A stretch of DNA of 64,000 nucleotides from Rapana venosa (GCA_028751875.1 CM054135.1:62440929-62504928); one strand, 5' to 3'. Positions 10,441 to 22,540 are shown, counted from the stretch's first letter. Numbers and translations are program-made. The notes: generated by a model not told the origin, from the sequence alone.

Positions 10441-11795
10441 ATTAATATAGTGGCATATATAGATTTATTATTTTTAAATAATGGGCGAGTTTTGACTCAC
10501 ACATACCAAAAAAAGAAACCACCAACTGAGCATTATCTCATATTGTTTGAGTTGGCGGGTGTGCGTGTATGCACGTTTGTTGATCTAGGCATTATCATTA
10601 AAACTGCTTCATTTACAGAATTCTAATTGTAAATGTTTATAGACATAAGTGTTATGTTTCCGCATGTCTCTCACTTTTAGACTTATTTGGATTAGGAGCC
10701 CGTTGCCGAATCGATTCGACCACGAGACCTATCAACATGATGTAGTTGAAAGCTTGGTTTGAATCCACATCGCGCAGACCTCACATTCTTTTGAAGGCAT
10801 AAATATCATTCCTTGCCTTGTTCTCCTGTTCTGAATGCGTTTTCCAGCCCCAAGGAAAATTGTTTCTGTTTGTGCAGAATATTCTCTTTTGCATGAAAAA
10901 TACGTTTAAAAAGAGACAGAAATGATAGATCGCATATGCACCGTTGCCATAACCTTATTTCAAAGTGCAAAAGAAGATTGCACAGTGCATCTTTGTTACA
11001 TTCACATTTCTACTGCCAGGAAAGACGGATCGCTTCGTGTTGACCTCATTTCAGGCCCAAGAGAATACAACTTGGTAATGCACCCCTGCAAGAAGTAACG
11101 TCATTCTAATCATACTAGTAAGAAACGATTGATCATTTTGTCCCTAAGCCCAACCTCGTGTTCATACCTGAGCAAAAGGTTGCTTATACATAGTTAGTCT
11201 TGCTACTGCCAAAAAGTAAAGTCAGGATGTTTCTGTCTTTTCTTTTTCTTCTTCTTTTTTTTAGACTGGAAGGGTTGAACAGTTTTGCTGCTGTTTCAGG
11301 AGTGATGATGATCTAAAGACAATGAGCCATGGACCTTACTGCACCGATGAAATATGGGCTCAAATGACTATGTACTGCTTATAGCAAAAATCTTCTTTTT
11401 TTCCCTGGGAATCAAACAGTTTCCGACTTACAATTTTAAAGAAAGTCTTGGGACTGAAAACTTCTTTTTATTCAAGCAGACACATGCCTGACAATTCCGT
11501 TAAGTATCTTAGCCACCTCCACCACACAGTGGTACATATATGGAGTTATCAACGACTTAGTAAGCATCATCTTTCTTGCACTTACGTGACATTATTTTTT
11601 TTCTTCTGACCTCCAACAAGCAACCCACCATAAGTCCATAACCTTCTTCCCGCCCCCCCTTTCTATCTAAAAAATAATTATTTACTGTTACTCTGAACCC
11701 TATTTTGATCTCTGACCATAGCTGTGGACGCAGCCTGTAATGTTGAAGTTGTGACACTATGATACTGGTCATTTAATTAATTGAATTTAATTAAG
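10441..11795. other. No gene; possible tRNA-like SINE head near 10,690
   Basis: About 10,688-10,775 contains GTTGCCGAATCGATTCGACC (A-box-like) and GGTTTGAATCC (B-box-like) about 50 bp later, the spacing of a polymerase III promoter. No second copy was found in this window. The rest is unique AT-rich DNA. Confidence 0.4.
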
Positions 11796-12095
11796 TTTTA
11801 ATTTAATTCTTTTATATCGAGGATAATGGAATAAGCACTTACGTGCTTTTTTCATCCAGTCCCCGTGTGTATGCGGCTTTGTAAATTTGTCATCTGTTCC
11901 CACCGGCACAAGGTGGCCTACTCTTACGAAAAGCGGAACAGGATTTAACGTGTACGCAAGATGTTCTGCGTGCGTTCGCACACGGGACCTCGGTTCATAG
12001 TCTCATCCGAAGGACTTTTGGGGTGAGTGGAGTCTGCACTGATGTTAACTCCAGGGGAAAATATCCCCTTGAACGAACTAGCCAAAACTAGACAT
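11796..12095 (-). mobile_element. SINE family E1, near-complete body
   Basis: On the minus strand: TATTTTCCCCTGGAGTTAAC, TCCTTCGGATGAGACTATGA, ACCGAGGTCCCGTGTGCGAA, CATCTTGCGTACACGTTAAA, GAGTAGGCCACCTTGTGCCG, CATACACACGGGGACTGGAT and TTATTCCATTATCCTCG, then a TAAAAGAATTAAATTAAA tail. This is the best body consensus for the E1 copies inside the right-hand array. Confidence 0.82.
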
Positions 12096-12299
12096 GCCAT
12101 CAACAGACATCTTCTCCTCCCTCGGCATTGTGGTAACGGACCGGTAGGACCAAGGCTACCGGTGCATACAATCAGTAGGCCTATATAGGTTCAGTCGCAA
12201 TGCAAAATCATTTTAGAATAATATATTGTGTGCGTGCACACACAACATCGGATTAAGTACCCGCCCCTATGCGCGCGCAATCATTTGTAGACGCGCAAG

Positions 12300-12487
12300 C
12301 GCGCGCAGACACACGCACACACACACTCTCTCTCTCAGCTGGAGACATGAAAAAATACAGACTGGCACACACACACACACAAAAGCATAACGCATGGGTG
12401 CGTAGGCATGCTTTTGCATTTACCTAAACATTTAACTCGGCGCAGGTTTGTGCTTCCAATTTAAACCTGTGATGACCAGAGCGAGAG

Positions 12488-12537
<50 letters not shown>

Positions 12538-12716
12538 CAGACATAGACAGATAGACAGAGATATGCACAGAGAGAGAGAGAGAGACAGAGACCAGAAAGA
12601 GGCATAGACAGAGACAGATAGAGACAGACAGAGAGACATGCAAAAGAGAGAGACAGAGACATAGACAGAGAAAGAGACATAGACAGAGACAGATAGAGAC
12701 AGACAGAGAGACATGC

Positions 12717-12786
<70 letters not shown>

Positions 12787-12945
12787 AAGAGAGAGAGAGA
12801 GCAGAGAGATAGTCACAGACATAAAAGCAGAGAGACAGAAAGAGACAGAGAGGGGACAGAGAGGGGGACAGAGAGAGAGGGGTAAGAGCAGAGACAGACA
12901 GAGAGACAGACAGAGACACAGAGACAGACAGACAGAGGGAAAGCA
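12300..12945. repeat. (CA)n, (GA)n and (GACA)n compound tract
   Basis: GCGC and CA-rich start, then long GA with GACA interruptions. A phrase of CATAGACAGAGACAGATAGA with flanking AGACATGCA is repeated at about 12,603 and 12,659, about 70 bp apart, so a higher unit has been duplicated inside the microsatellite. Confidence 0.88.
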
Positions 12946-13340
12946 GAGTTCCGGAGACATTCTCTTATTTCAGCTCCTTTTCCCGTGTTTTACGGGAAAA
13001 AACAACTGGATCTGGCATCCCTGTTATTTAAAGAAATTAGATTTTCGTTTCTCCCGAGTGATTGCGGCTTTTCAGACTTGAGAGAGAGAAAAAAAGAAAG
13101 ATTTTAATTCAAAATTTCGACTCTCCCTCCCTCCTCTTTTCCTACCACCCTAAACTTGTCTCTCCTTTCTCTTCTTTATCATGTCACCAGATTCCCCCAG
13201 CAAATCTACCGAGTTTTAAAGATTTAGTACTCGACCTCAGCACAAGCTTGAAAATGGATGACAAATCGAAACCGACATCGCCGTGGGACGACAGAGCGAT
13301 AGGCCACACAGTCCAACACATTTTCTTTTTTAGGGATGAT
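12946..13340. other. Unique DNA, no gene recognised
   Basis: An open stretch on both strands gives no recognisable domain. It lies between a (GA)n block and a (GAT)n block. Confidence 0.45.
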
Positions 13341-13401
13341 CTTTGAGGATGAGGATGAGGATGATGATAATGATGACGATGATGATGAGGATGTGAGTGC
13401 T
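13341..13401. repeat. (GAT)n/(GAG) tract
   Basis: GATGAGGAT steps passing into GATGATGAT, just upstream of a LINE fragment. Confidence 0.85.
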
Positions 13402-13435
13402 GGACCCTAGCCAAGGACACAGAACAGCGACTAGA

Positions 13436-13805
13436 AGCAGTGGAGATGTGGTTCATCCAGAGAATTATGAAAGTCTCATGGACAAAAAGAAAAACAAATG
13501 CAGAAGTAATGGAAATGGCTGGATACAAATATCCCTTCTCAACACCATCAGAGAAAGACAGCTGAAATTTTTCGCCCATATAATCAGGGCTGACGGACTA
13601 GAGAAACTGTTATGGAGTGGCAAAATATGTGGAAACAAGAGCAGAGGAAGACAACGCACAAAATTCACAGACAACTTAAATTCGCAACGAATAAAGAGGG
13701 CACCAACAATGAGCTCATGAGAGGGACCAAGAACAGGGAAGAATGGAGAGCCATGATCATCGATGTCTGCAGGACCAGACCGGCCCACTTGAAGAAGAAG
13801 AGGAG
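13436..13805 (+). mobile_element. Non-LTR retrotransposon, C-terminal end of RT ORF
   Basis: A frame-shifted reading gives EMWFIQRIMKVSWTKRKTNA then MAGYKYP in one frame and LLNTIRERQLKFFAHIIRA, GLEKLLWSGKICG and RGRQRTKFTDNL in the next. This is the usual last section of LINE RT ORFs (RRxLK.SWTD.., R..L.FFGHI.R, GR.R..F.DNL). It ends in a (GAAGAAGAGGAGG) tail. At least one frameshift near 13,535 and a further break near 13,690 make it dead. Confidence 0.85.
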
Positions 13806-13954
13806 GAGGGTGGGGGTGGTTGTGGTAATGATGAGATGATTATGATGATCAGGAGGATGAAGATTTAGAGGAGGAGGAGGAGGATTAGGTCTAGCAAATT
13901 TGAGACCAGATGACAGAACAGTACATCTCTCGTCACATGTCTTAGCATCAACCA

Positions 13955-14157
13955 GTGTGTGTGTGTGTGTGTGGTGTGTGTGGTGCGCGCGCGGCGTGTG
14001 TGTGCACAGCGTGTGCGTGCGTGCGTCCATACACCAAGGGTGTGTGCGAGTGTATAACGTGTGTGTGTGCGTGTTGTGTGGTGCGTGTGTGTGCACACGC
14101 GTGTGTGCACGCGCGTGCGTGCGTGCGTGCATACACTAAGGGTGTGTGCGAGTGTAT

Positions 14158-14191
<34 letters not shown>

Positions 14192-14270
14192 CGTGTGTGT
14201 GTGCACGCGCGTGGTGCGTGCGTGCATACACCAAGGGTGGTGCGAGTGTATGTGTGTGTGCATGCCAGCA
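13955..14270. repeat. (GT)n with three embedded 13-bp motifs
   Basis: GT-rich sequence with CG interruptions. The motif CATACACCAAGGG (one copy CATACACTAAGGG) occurs at 14,028, 14,130 and 14,225, each followed by a GCGAGTGTAT-like phrase after 3 to 7 bp, so the array has a higher-order period of about 95-102 bp. Confidence 0.85.
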
Positions 14271-14899
14271 CATTTGTGTGAGTTAGCATGCTCATTTACA
14301 TAGTGTGTTAGCATGTCACAATGCCCATGTGTGTGCATGTTCCATTCCAGCGCAATGCAATATTCATTTAATCACAAGGATAGCTGTTCTGACATACCCC
14401 TGTCAGAAGTTGTGACATAGTATTGCGCATCACTTCCCTAATGTCAAAATACAAACTGCAGATTAAATTGATACAAGTTCAGTAATACGTACTACCTCAC
14501 CACTTTTAAAGCTTCAAAGACATTTTGGTCAAGAGTCTTGTTTGTTGTTTTTTTAATTTATACTTCAGTTCCAGATTGTGACATAGTACGTTAATGCACT
14601 TTGTATTGCTTTGCTTTTTTTGTATGTCATTTTGCCTTTGTTTATTTCTTTATTCACTCATTGTTTTGCTGTGTTTAGTTATATGTAGCAAAGATCTAAC
14701 TAATGTGTCCACCGATGACGATTAGCATGCTAAAGCTATCATGTACATCACGATACATGATGTACATCATGTGTGTGTGTGGGTGTGCGCATGTTTACAT
14801 TTGAATTTGTAAAAACTTAATTGTGCGTGTGTGCGTTTTTACATTAGAATTTGTAAAAAATCTATTAATTGTAACTGGCTGCATGTGAAAGACTAGGAT
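14271..14899. other. AT-rich unique DNA with a short palindrome
   Basis: No gene. ACATGATGTACATCATGT at about 14,754-14,771 is a perfect inverted repeat, preceded by CATGTACATCACGATACAT. A GTGCG...TTTACATT.GAATTTGTAAAAA phrase occurs twice, at about 14,787 and 14,826. Confidence 0.55.
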
Positions 14900-14975
14900 G
14901 AATGAAAGCGCTTTGATTTGTTTTTTGCAAGATATAGCGCTGTATAAATTCCATGTACTATTATTATCATGTACA
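14900..14975 (+). mobile_element. SINE family S2, 3' tail
   Basis: AAAGCGCTTTGATTTG, then GCAAGATATAGCGCTGTATA and AATTCCATGTACTATTATTA match the 3' end of the full-length minus-strand copy at 17,214-17,715. Confidence 0.75.
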
Positions 14976-15311
14976 AACACTTGCACACACAGGTTTGTAC
15001 AACCCGGTACATTTCAATATAAATAAGTACAGATATATACACACTCGTATATACAAACAGTTTCAGTGCACTGATCCAATCCAGTCATTTTGTTTATAGC
15101 CCCGCCAACCACAGAGGTCATATTAGAGCTGTCACCCGCAAAAATCAAATTAAAGCTGCAACTATATATAACCATTCACACTAAAACAAGCTTTAAAACC
15201 AACTCTGCTGTGGTTTTTCTTACCAACGCCTTGGCTAATCATGGGGGTCAAACAAGTAAAAGTCAGGCAGAATCACACAAACCACATAAAATGAGGTAAA
15301 ACCAAAAGCAC

Positions 15312-15720
15312 ACCAGCCGCCATGGCACAGGGGTTAGCGCCTTGGGTGATGGACTGGAAGGTCGCGGTTTGATTCCCATAAGAGTCATAGGGATTTTTCT
15401 GACTCCGGCCGGCTCCTACCCAGAGTGAGTGTGCTGTGGGCTCAGTGGGAAGACTGGGACCACACAGTCGAGCTTCATCCACTTAACGGATGCGAGTTTG
15501 AGAGTGTTGCTCAAATTACCTGAAAAACACTACAGGTGCCTGTATCTCTCGGGCCTGGTTGACGCCAGGATATATTATGATAGTAAGCGTAGAGTACAAC
15601 CCTGTCAAGTAGTCTCAAAGCATATGCACTTCCACAGCAGCATCACTTCATCATCTTCATTGTCATTGATCATCATGCAATAAAAAAAATTGTAATACAT
15701 ACATACATACATACATACAC
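15312..15720 (+). mobile_element. tRNA-derived SINE, family S4
   Basis: The head has A-box-like TGGCACAGGGGTTAGCGCC and B-box-like GCGGTTTGATTCCC with tRNA-like spacing. The body includes TTTCTGACTCCGGCCGGCTC and CTACAGGTGCCTGTATCTCT. It ends in an A-run and then (CATA)n at about 15,697-15,718, a typical SINE tail. A short relative is at about 1,225-1,305. Confidence 0.8.
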
Positions 15721-17039
15721 ATATATATATATAACCCAAAAAGCACAGTCCTCAAAACCAGCCTTGTTCGAAGCAAGTGACTATGACATGTTAACCATTT
15801 CAGATAGAAAAAAAGCCCAATTCTCTCAGATTCTCCAGTGGAACATCAAGAAAAATGATTGGGAGTCTGCAGTAAGATGCTTGTGTTTAATATCCTTAAC
15901 ATCTCAACAACCAAGCAGCAGATGCTTGATGGTTATTTGTGCATCACACGTCACATACCATGGGATTCCCTCCCCTTAGAGAGCACACTCTCACACACAC
16001 ACCTGTTGAGCTGAACATGCATATAAACATAGAAAATTTTTTTTTTTTTTTTTACTCGACATGATTTTATGTTGTACTGTATGCAAGTTCACAGTTTGGA
16101 ATAAAATTCAAGACACACAAACACTCAAGGATAGGGAGAGAACATAAAATTATTAGATAGGAAGGAGACCATGAAAGAAAGAAGATTACAAGATGACATA
16201 CACTGAAAAAACCCTAATTAGGGTGAGATAAGCAGAAAATGAAAGTGTAGTAACAGAAGACAAGGTATATCATCTTGGTACATCAAAACTTTTATTTCCG
16301 GTCAGTTTTGCATAATGCATGTTTGTTTCTGCTGGCATACAAACTACAAGATACATAAGTAGAATATAATAAAATGAAGCCATAGACAATAATGACAAAT
16401 AATAAAAAATATATGTGCAAACGCATTTACTGTTCATGAAAAAAAAAGGGACACATTACCTTGCATTTGAAAAAACCTTAACTTTAGTTTCTGATCGAAA
16501 AAGAAAAACATAGGAACCAAATTGAGAAACTATTAACACACACACACATAACACATGCACACACAATAACAAGGCTTCTTCCAAAACTGCAAATGCAGTA
16601 ATGCAAAGCACCATGAATGGTGGTACTAACTGAATTTGCACCCCCCAAAAAACCCAACAAGAAAACACCAAACAAACAAAACCATACCAAAAAAAACAAC
16701 ACCCCATACAATTCTGCCTACTAAAAATGTTACAAAATGCCATTGCATCATTGAAAAATAATGAAAATCACGATATCTATAACTACACAACTGAAAAAGT
16801 CATGTAAAATTTGACACACAAATGTGAGAGCATGCACCACACACACACACACACTTTCAGTACATAAATGTCATGTTAGAAAGCAATATTGCATTATCAA
16901 GTGAATGTAATTAGAAAAAAGGCATAAAATATTTCCATTTCTACCCAGACCAATAACTATCACAGGGCTATCCAGATCAGGGGACAAGTGTCCTGCTGGT
17001 TGGAAATAAAATCTAAGGCTGTGTTGGGGCCAGGCTACT
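15721..17039. other. AT-rich unique DNA, no gene
   Basis: Includes a short (AT)n, a T16 run at about 16,037-16,052 and short (CA)n at 16,540 and 16,840. Frames rich in Phe and Val on the reverse strand reflect A-rich sequence. Confidence 0.5.
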
Positions 17040-17549
17040 TCTAAACAATGCTAGTATTTTTTTTAAAATCACAAGCAAAACAATCCAAACCACAAAAGTC
17101 AACAACAAAAAGCCCTAACAAATACAATTGAGTAAACAGTTTTCAGCCTTTACATTTCTTGCCATTGCAGCAAGACTAAAAATTATATCATCTTCAGATG
17201 AGTAAATCTAGGTTAAAAAAAAAAAAAATAATAATAATAATGTATGGAATTTATATAGCGCTGAATCTTGTAAAGCAACAAATCAAAGCGCTCAGATTTT
17301 ATTTCATACCACTTTAAGTCACGGCAGATTTCTCTCCGTGAAATTCGGGCTGCTCTCCCCGGGGAGAGCGGGAGAACGCGTCGCCACTTAGCGCTGCGCC
17401 ACCCTTTCACCCTTTTTTTTTTTTTTTTTTCTGCAGCTGTATTTGTTTCCCTATCAGAGTGGCTTTTTTCTAAGAATTTTGCCAGGGACAACTCTCTTGT
17501 TGCCGTGGGGTTTTTTTTACGTGCGCTAAATAATTACGTGTAACACACG

Positions 17550-17580
<31 letters not shown>

Positions 17581-19330
17581 TAGTGCCCAGACCACCACTC
17601 ATGGTCTAATGGATGGGGAAAAATTTCCGGTCCAAACGGGGTACAAACCGCCGCACACTTCAGACCCAGACTTTTTGCTTTCTAGACAGGCGCGTTACCT
17701 CTAGACCACCAATCCAATGAAAGACTCCCCCCCACCTCCCCCAATATACACACTCTAGATATGTGGTTTTTTTCTTTTTTGAGGCCTCAGTTGCATGCAG
17801 ATCATGGAGCACCATCTTTTTTGCTTTATTTTATTTTAATTTCTTTTTTTCTAATATTTACTTGTTTGGTTGGGGGTTTTTTTGTGGTTTTTTTTGGGGG
17901 GGGGGGGTGGCGAGTGCTCTTACATTCTTCTCTCATTGGCCAACCCCCCCACAAAAACACAAAAACAACTCCATAAACAAAACCCAGAAAGAACCATGAC
18001 TAAACTATCTTCAGTTTTTACTAGATTACTGCTATTACAGCAAGAAAAATTATGTTCACATATCAGTAATGCAGCACTTAAGAAAATGAGAAAACACCCA
18101 CACAACACATCCTATATACCTCCAAAACGAGGCCTCCAAAGATGCAGCTACTTTATGATACTAAAAAAATCACAAGTGCAAAAATCCAAACAAATGCCAA
18201 CAACAAAAGCCCAACAAATATAAACTACAGACTTTCAATATTGACACTTTCTGTCCTTTGCAGTGAACATACATCATCAGCGACCAGTTCTCCAGTTCAC
18301 CACTACAACAAAAACAAAAAATACAAAATATAAATATATATATATTTTTTTTTTTTTAGGCCTCAGTTGCATGCAGATCGGGAGCACCATCTTTTGTCAT
18401 TCTTTATTTTATTTTTCTTTCTCTTTTTAATGAGTGCTCTTACACGTCTTCTTCCATTGGCCAAAAATAAAATAAAATAAGTTTTCAGTCTGTGACAAAT
18501 TACTGGCTACTACGCAAGGCAAAATAAAATATATTCTCACCACACAGTAATACTAGAAAGGCAAAAATAGTTTTCTTACAACACGTATGCTATCAACAAG
18601 CGTGCTTGGATTTAAAGAAGCATTATATTTCCAACCCCCCGCTGAAATGCCAGTATACTTTAAAATATTAAAAAAATCACCAGTGCAAAAAAGAAAAAAT
18701 CCAAACCACAAATGCCAAAAACAAAAAGCCCAAACAAATACAAATGACTAAATTTCAATATTAACATTTCTGCCCATTACAGCAAAACAATACATCTTCA
18801 GTAGACCAGTTAATCCTGGTTTAAAAAGAAAATCTACACACACACACATTATATATATATATATATAAATTTTTTTCTTTTTTTTTTTGAGGCCTCAGTT
18901 GCATGCAGATCGTGCTGGAGCACCATCTTTTTTTGTCGTTTTGGAAAAATAAAATTGTTTTGCCGAGTGCTCTTACAAAAGGCTTCATTGGCCAAAAAAC
19001 ATTTAAAAAATTTTTTTTTTTTTAAAAACCACAAAAAAGCACACATGTAACAAACTAACCCAAACAAATGAATGATTTTTCAGTTTTTATCAAAAAACAT
19101 TACTAGCTATTACAGCAAGACAAAATAAAACATTCTTCCCACAGTAAAACAAAGGAATGCTCATATTCACAGAAGCATCATCATTATTTCCAGTCCAGCT
19201 GTCATGCAGACTAATACAGCGCTATTGATTTACTACAAATCTTATATCACATGTTGGCCTCGTGGAGCACCTTCTTTTATACTTTTGGTGGGGGCTTCAT
19301 GTCTCTCTGCATTGGCAAAATAAAACAACA
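17040..19330. repeat. Tandem array of about 530-bp units
   Basis: GAGGCCTCAGTTGCATGCAG marks units at 17,781, 18,357 and 18,889, and a decayed copy (GGCCTCGTGGAGCACC) is at about 19,256. Each unit continues with GAGCACCATCTTTT, GAGTGCTCTTAC, CATTGGCCAA, a CAA/ACAAAA-rich stretch and a CATCTTCAGTAGACCAGTT-like end. A partial unit (17,040-17,213) is separated from the rest by the SINE at 17,214-17,715. Confidence 0.85.
17214..17715 (-). mobile_element. Full-length tRNA-derived SINE, family S2
   Basis: Read on the minus strand: tRNA-like head GGATTGGTGGTCTAGAGGTA with ACGCGCC (A box), GGTTTGTACCCC (B box), then GTGGTCTGGGCACTAGTCTT, GGATGAGACGATAAACCGAG, CCACGGCAACAAGAG, an internal A run, GCGCAGCGCTAAGTGGCGAC, GCTCTCCCCGGGGAGAGCAG, GAGAAATCTGCCGTGA and a tail of AGCGCTATATAAATTCC plus (ATT)n. 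This copy is the key for the shorter S2 copies that recur once per unit in the array at 28-64 kb. Confidence 0.88.
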
Positions 19331-19559
19331 AAAGCCATTAACCAGAATTAGCCTATCTCATCTTACCTGTCTGAAGCAATAACTGCCCCAGTGTGAAATG
19401 CTGCCTGCATTCTATTAATGTTCAGCTGCAGTGAACAGTCGGCTGGGTTTATTGTTGCTCTAGTGTGTGCTGTTGCATACTTATACAAATGATTCGTCCA
19501 TCTGGGTTATTTTTGCACTAGTGTATGTGTGCTTGTGTTAAATTTTCATGCTTTCATCT

Positions 19560-19910
19560 GATAGACTCTGGAGCTGAGCGGTTAGGACCATTAAACTTCA
19601 ATCCCATGGGTCTACGGGGTAGTGGGTTTGAATCTGGTGGCATCTAGTTAATTAAGGATGGGGATATTTACGATCTCCTAGGTCAACTTGAAGCACAGAC
19701 CTGCCAGTGCCTTAAATTCCCTTTATGTAGATACACATGCATGTTAAAGATCCCATAATTCATGTCAGCATTAGGTGGGTTACGGAAACACAAACATAGC
19801 CAGCATACATTCCCAAAGTTGGAATGCAGTTACCTTCATGGCAGGAAAAACTAGTCATATACACAAAACCACACCATTGGTGAACCTTGGAGCTCTAGCC
19901 AAAGAACAGA
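19560..19910 (+). mobile_element. tRNA-derived SINE, family S3
   Basis: Head with GAGCTGAGCGGTTAGGACC (A-box-like) and GTGGGTTTGAATCTGG (B-box-like), then GATGGGGATATTTACGATCT, GACCTGCCAGTGCCTTAA, ATGTTAAAGATCCCATAAT, CCATTGGTGAACCTTGGAGC and TAGCCAAAGAACAG. A second long copy is at 28,536-28,905 and 3' fragments are at 10,311-10,440 and 29,511-29,690. Confidence 0.82.
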
Positions 19911-20734
19911 AAAATAAAGGGAAAAATTCGTTCACCTATTTTTCTCACTGTAACTCCAATTTCCTGATCATATTCAAAGTGTCTAAAAGCATTCAGACCA
20001 ACAACAAAAAAAGACTACCTAATGACCATATATCAAGGCTAATGTTGGGACTATAAATTGAACACATAAGGACTGACACGATTTCATTTAAATTTACAAA
20101 TAAACTTCATGCTTAAATCCCTCCTGCAGTTCTGCAACATTCAAGGATCTTTCAAAATCCATTATTCAAACAGAAAATTGGGAAACAAGCCCTCAAAAAA
20201 TGTCTAATCAAGATTATATCAGGCACTGTCTGAAGAATTTACAAAGTCCCCCCTCAACTAGAACAGATATATAACTAAAGCTGATAAACTTAACAAAATC
20301 ATCTCGGCACCAGAATGCTTTTCAGCAGATTAATGATAAAGAAATGGGATAACCTTACAATGACTGTTTTGGGGGTAGAAGAAAACTTGAAAATGGCTAA
20401 AGAAATATCTTGAGAGCAGCTCTGATTCAACAACTACTCTTTGAATGAAAAATTGTAATGTCAAAAGAAATCTGTGTATAAACAGATGTGCATATACACA
20501 CACTCTCTCTCTACCCTGGGGATTAAGTGTAAAAAAAGAATACTTATTCACTAACCTTCAAATAAAATTTTGCTTTGCCTTGCCCTGACTGTTGCCATCT
20601 TTTTTCATCCTAGCTCAAAAGCACCAGAATGCTCTTCTTATGAACTGTGGTCTACCCCTTTCCATACTACGTAAAAAAACAGTCTGCTTTCATGTAATAG
20701 TGTTTGATGGAGTACAGAGAAAATTCTGCTCACT
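19911..20734. other. AT-rich unique DNA, no gene
   Basis: Only short frames. Nothing repeats elsewhere in the window as far as I can see. Confidence 0.45.
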
Positions 20735-21075
20735 AACAGCCCTAAAACTGCAGAGCATCAAACTGAGACAGAATACCATGACAAGAGGGCAGAAAAAGAA
20801 TAGGGTTAACAGAGATCCTCAAGATCTTGATAAAGGAAAGGAAGATTGCAGGTCACATTGCCAAAACAAGAGGAAGATAGAGGGACATAAGTGCACAGAA
20901 TGGCAGCCAAGATTCAGCTACAGAACTGCAAGCAGACCAGCAACCAGATGGCTTGAAATGTGTGAAGAAGTATGTTACAGCGCAGAGCAGCACTAGACAG
21001 AAGAGACTGGCTGCTATGGAAGGCTACATCCTGCAGTGGATGGACAGTGATGAGGTGCTAACAGTCCTATACTGG
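20735..21075 (+). mobile_element. LINE 3' end (CR1/Jockey-like C-terminus)
   Basis: Frame pieces read KEDCRSHCQNKRKIEGHKCT, then EWQPRFSYRTASRPATRWLE, then (after a shift) RRDWLLWKATSCSGW. This is the familiar ending of many LINE ORFs: R..GH..R...RWT....EWQPR....R..GRP..RW.DDI. Several frameshifts and stops mark it as a dead, 5'-truncated copy. Clade assignment is by resemblance only. Confidence 0.75.
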
Positions 21076-21224
21076 CTATTTTGCATGATAGGTGTGTTCA
21101 CATAAAAGTACATCTACAAAGCCATGATAAGAGGTAGACCAATCCCTTCAATGTCTTTAATAGGAAATTTTGAAACATTATCAAAGAACCTACAGAGATT
21201 ATAGAAATAAAACAGTGCACCGAC

Positions 21225-21580
21225 TTCTCAATATGAACAAAAGAACTATATACATTGGCATCAACTCAATAGGAAGCAAAGAGCTTTACACATATATAAT
21301 GTAAAGAGGAGGAAGCTGGGGTGGTTTGGTCATGACACAAATAATTATCTTGCCAAGACTCTCTTGCAGGGGACACTGAAGGGGTTGGGGAAGACTTAGG
21401 GGCAGACAAATGAACTGGATGCAGAATTTTTTTTTAAATGGACCGGTTTTGACATGGCACTGTTGCTGCAAAAGGCTAAGAGTCTATTGACCAACGCGTC
21501 ATGCAGGGGTTGGTCATGCAGATTCCCCCAATGACTATCGTGGTCAAGGGACTGCTGCAACTACTAATTCACAATGGGCT
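21225..21580 (+). mobile_element. LINE 3' end, second family
   Basis: Three-frame reading around 21,300-21,480 gives GGSWGGLVMTQ, then LPRLSCRGH, GRLRGRQMNWMQNFF and a GPVLTWHCCCKRLRVY-like stretch, ending PNDYRGQG. Intact relatives read LRWFGHV.R...L.KT.LQGTLEG, RRGRQ..W.DNI.EWTG and W..LV...S...P.DYRGQGT. Heavily frameshifted. Confidence 0.7.
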
Positions 21581-21717
21581 GGTCATGCAGATTCTCCCAA
21601 TGACTATCGTGGTCAAGGGACTGCTGCAACTACTAATTCACAATAAAGGAAATATCTTGTTACCTTAATTACAACTACTAATTCACAATAAAGGAAATAT
21701 CTTGTTACCTTAATTAC
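21507..21717. repeat. Overlapping 69-bp and 45-bp tandem duplications
   Basis: A 69-bp unit starting GGGYTGGTCATGCAG is present at 21,507 and 21,576. Its end overlaps a 45-bp unit starting AACTACTAATTCACAATAAA present at 21,628 and 21,673. Both arise at the 3' end of the LINE fragment and look recent because copies are almost identical. Confidence 0.9.
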
Positions 21718-22469
21718 AACTAGTTATAAATGGAGGCAACAATCCAATCAAATGCAATCTTGTTTACAGCTCCCACCTCACCCCCCCCCCCCCCCCAAGT
21801 CACAACACCATGAGGTTCCCTTGCCTATGAGCACTAACAAAATGAACATGAAGGAAAATTTACCATAGATGCTCAACAATATGAAGGAAAGAAGACTGTA
21901 CTTTGATACTGACTCGCTCAAAATAAAGGAACTTTAAACTTCGATACCAACTGACTCAATATGATGGAAAGAGGCTTGATCCTTTTACACTAACTCAACT
22001 TCATCAAGTGAATAATTCTGCAAATAACCCAACATGAAAGAAATAACCTTGTTGATACGAACTAGCTGAAAAGGATGGAAGAAAACTATTTTGACAACAA
22101 ACTCACCATGATGGAAAATATTGATGCTGATTAACTCAATATTAAGGAAAAAAATTATGTCTTAACACAAACTAAATCCACTTATGAACCAACAACATAA
22201 GAAAAAAACTTTTATACTTCAGTACCAACTAATTCAATGAGAAGCAAAGAACTTGATACCTACTCAGTAAGAAGGCAATAACTTTATAATACCAGCTCAC
22301 TCAGTACAAAAGAAAGATGCTTAAACTGTGATACTATCCATTCAATATGAAGAAATTTATACTTTGGCAGAAATTCAGGATTAAGGAAAAACAGGTTATT
22401 AGCTTACACTAGCTTACTCCATATTAATATCTAAGCTTTTATACTTTAAATCCCAATTAACTATTATGA

Positions 22470-22540
22470 AGGAAATAATAATAATAATAATAATGTATGG
22501 AATTGATATAGCACCAAGTCCTGTAAAGCAACAAACTTTA
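22470..22540 (-). mobile_element. SINE S2 3' tail inside satellite
   Basis: (AAT)n, then TGTATGGAATTGATATAGCA and CCAAGTCCTGTAAAGCAACAAA: the reverse complement of the S2 tail. Confidence 0.72.

Noticed and set aside
14754..14771. Palindrome ACATGATGTACATCATGT as an operator or hairpin terminator
   Set aside because: Isolated, no gene beside it, and such AT-rich palindromes are common in this kind of sequence.
20592..20996. Host gene of 134 codons
   Set aside because: The second half is the LINE terminus EWQPRFSYRTASRPATRW; the first half has no domain and precedes it only by an open frame.
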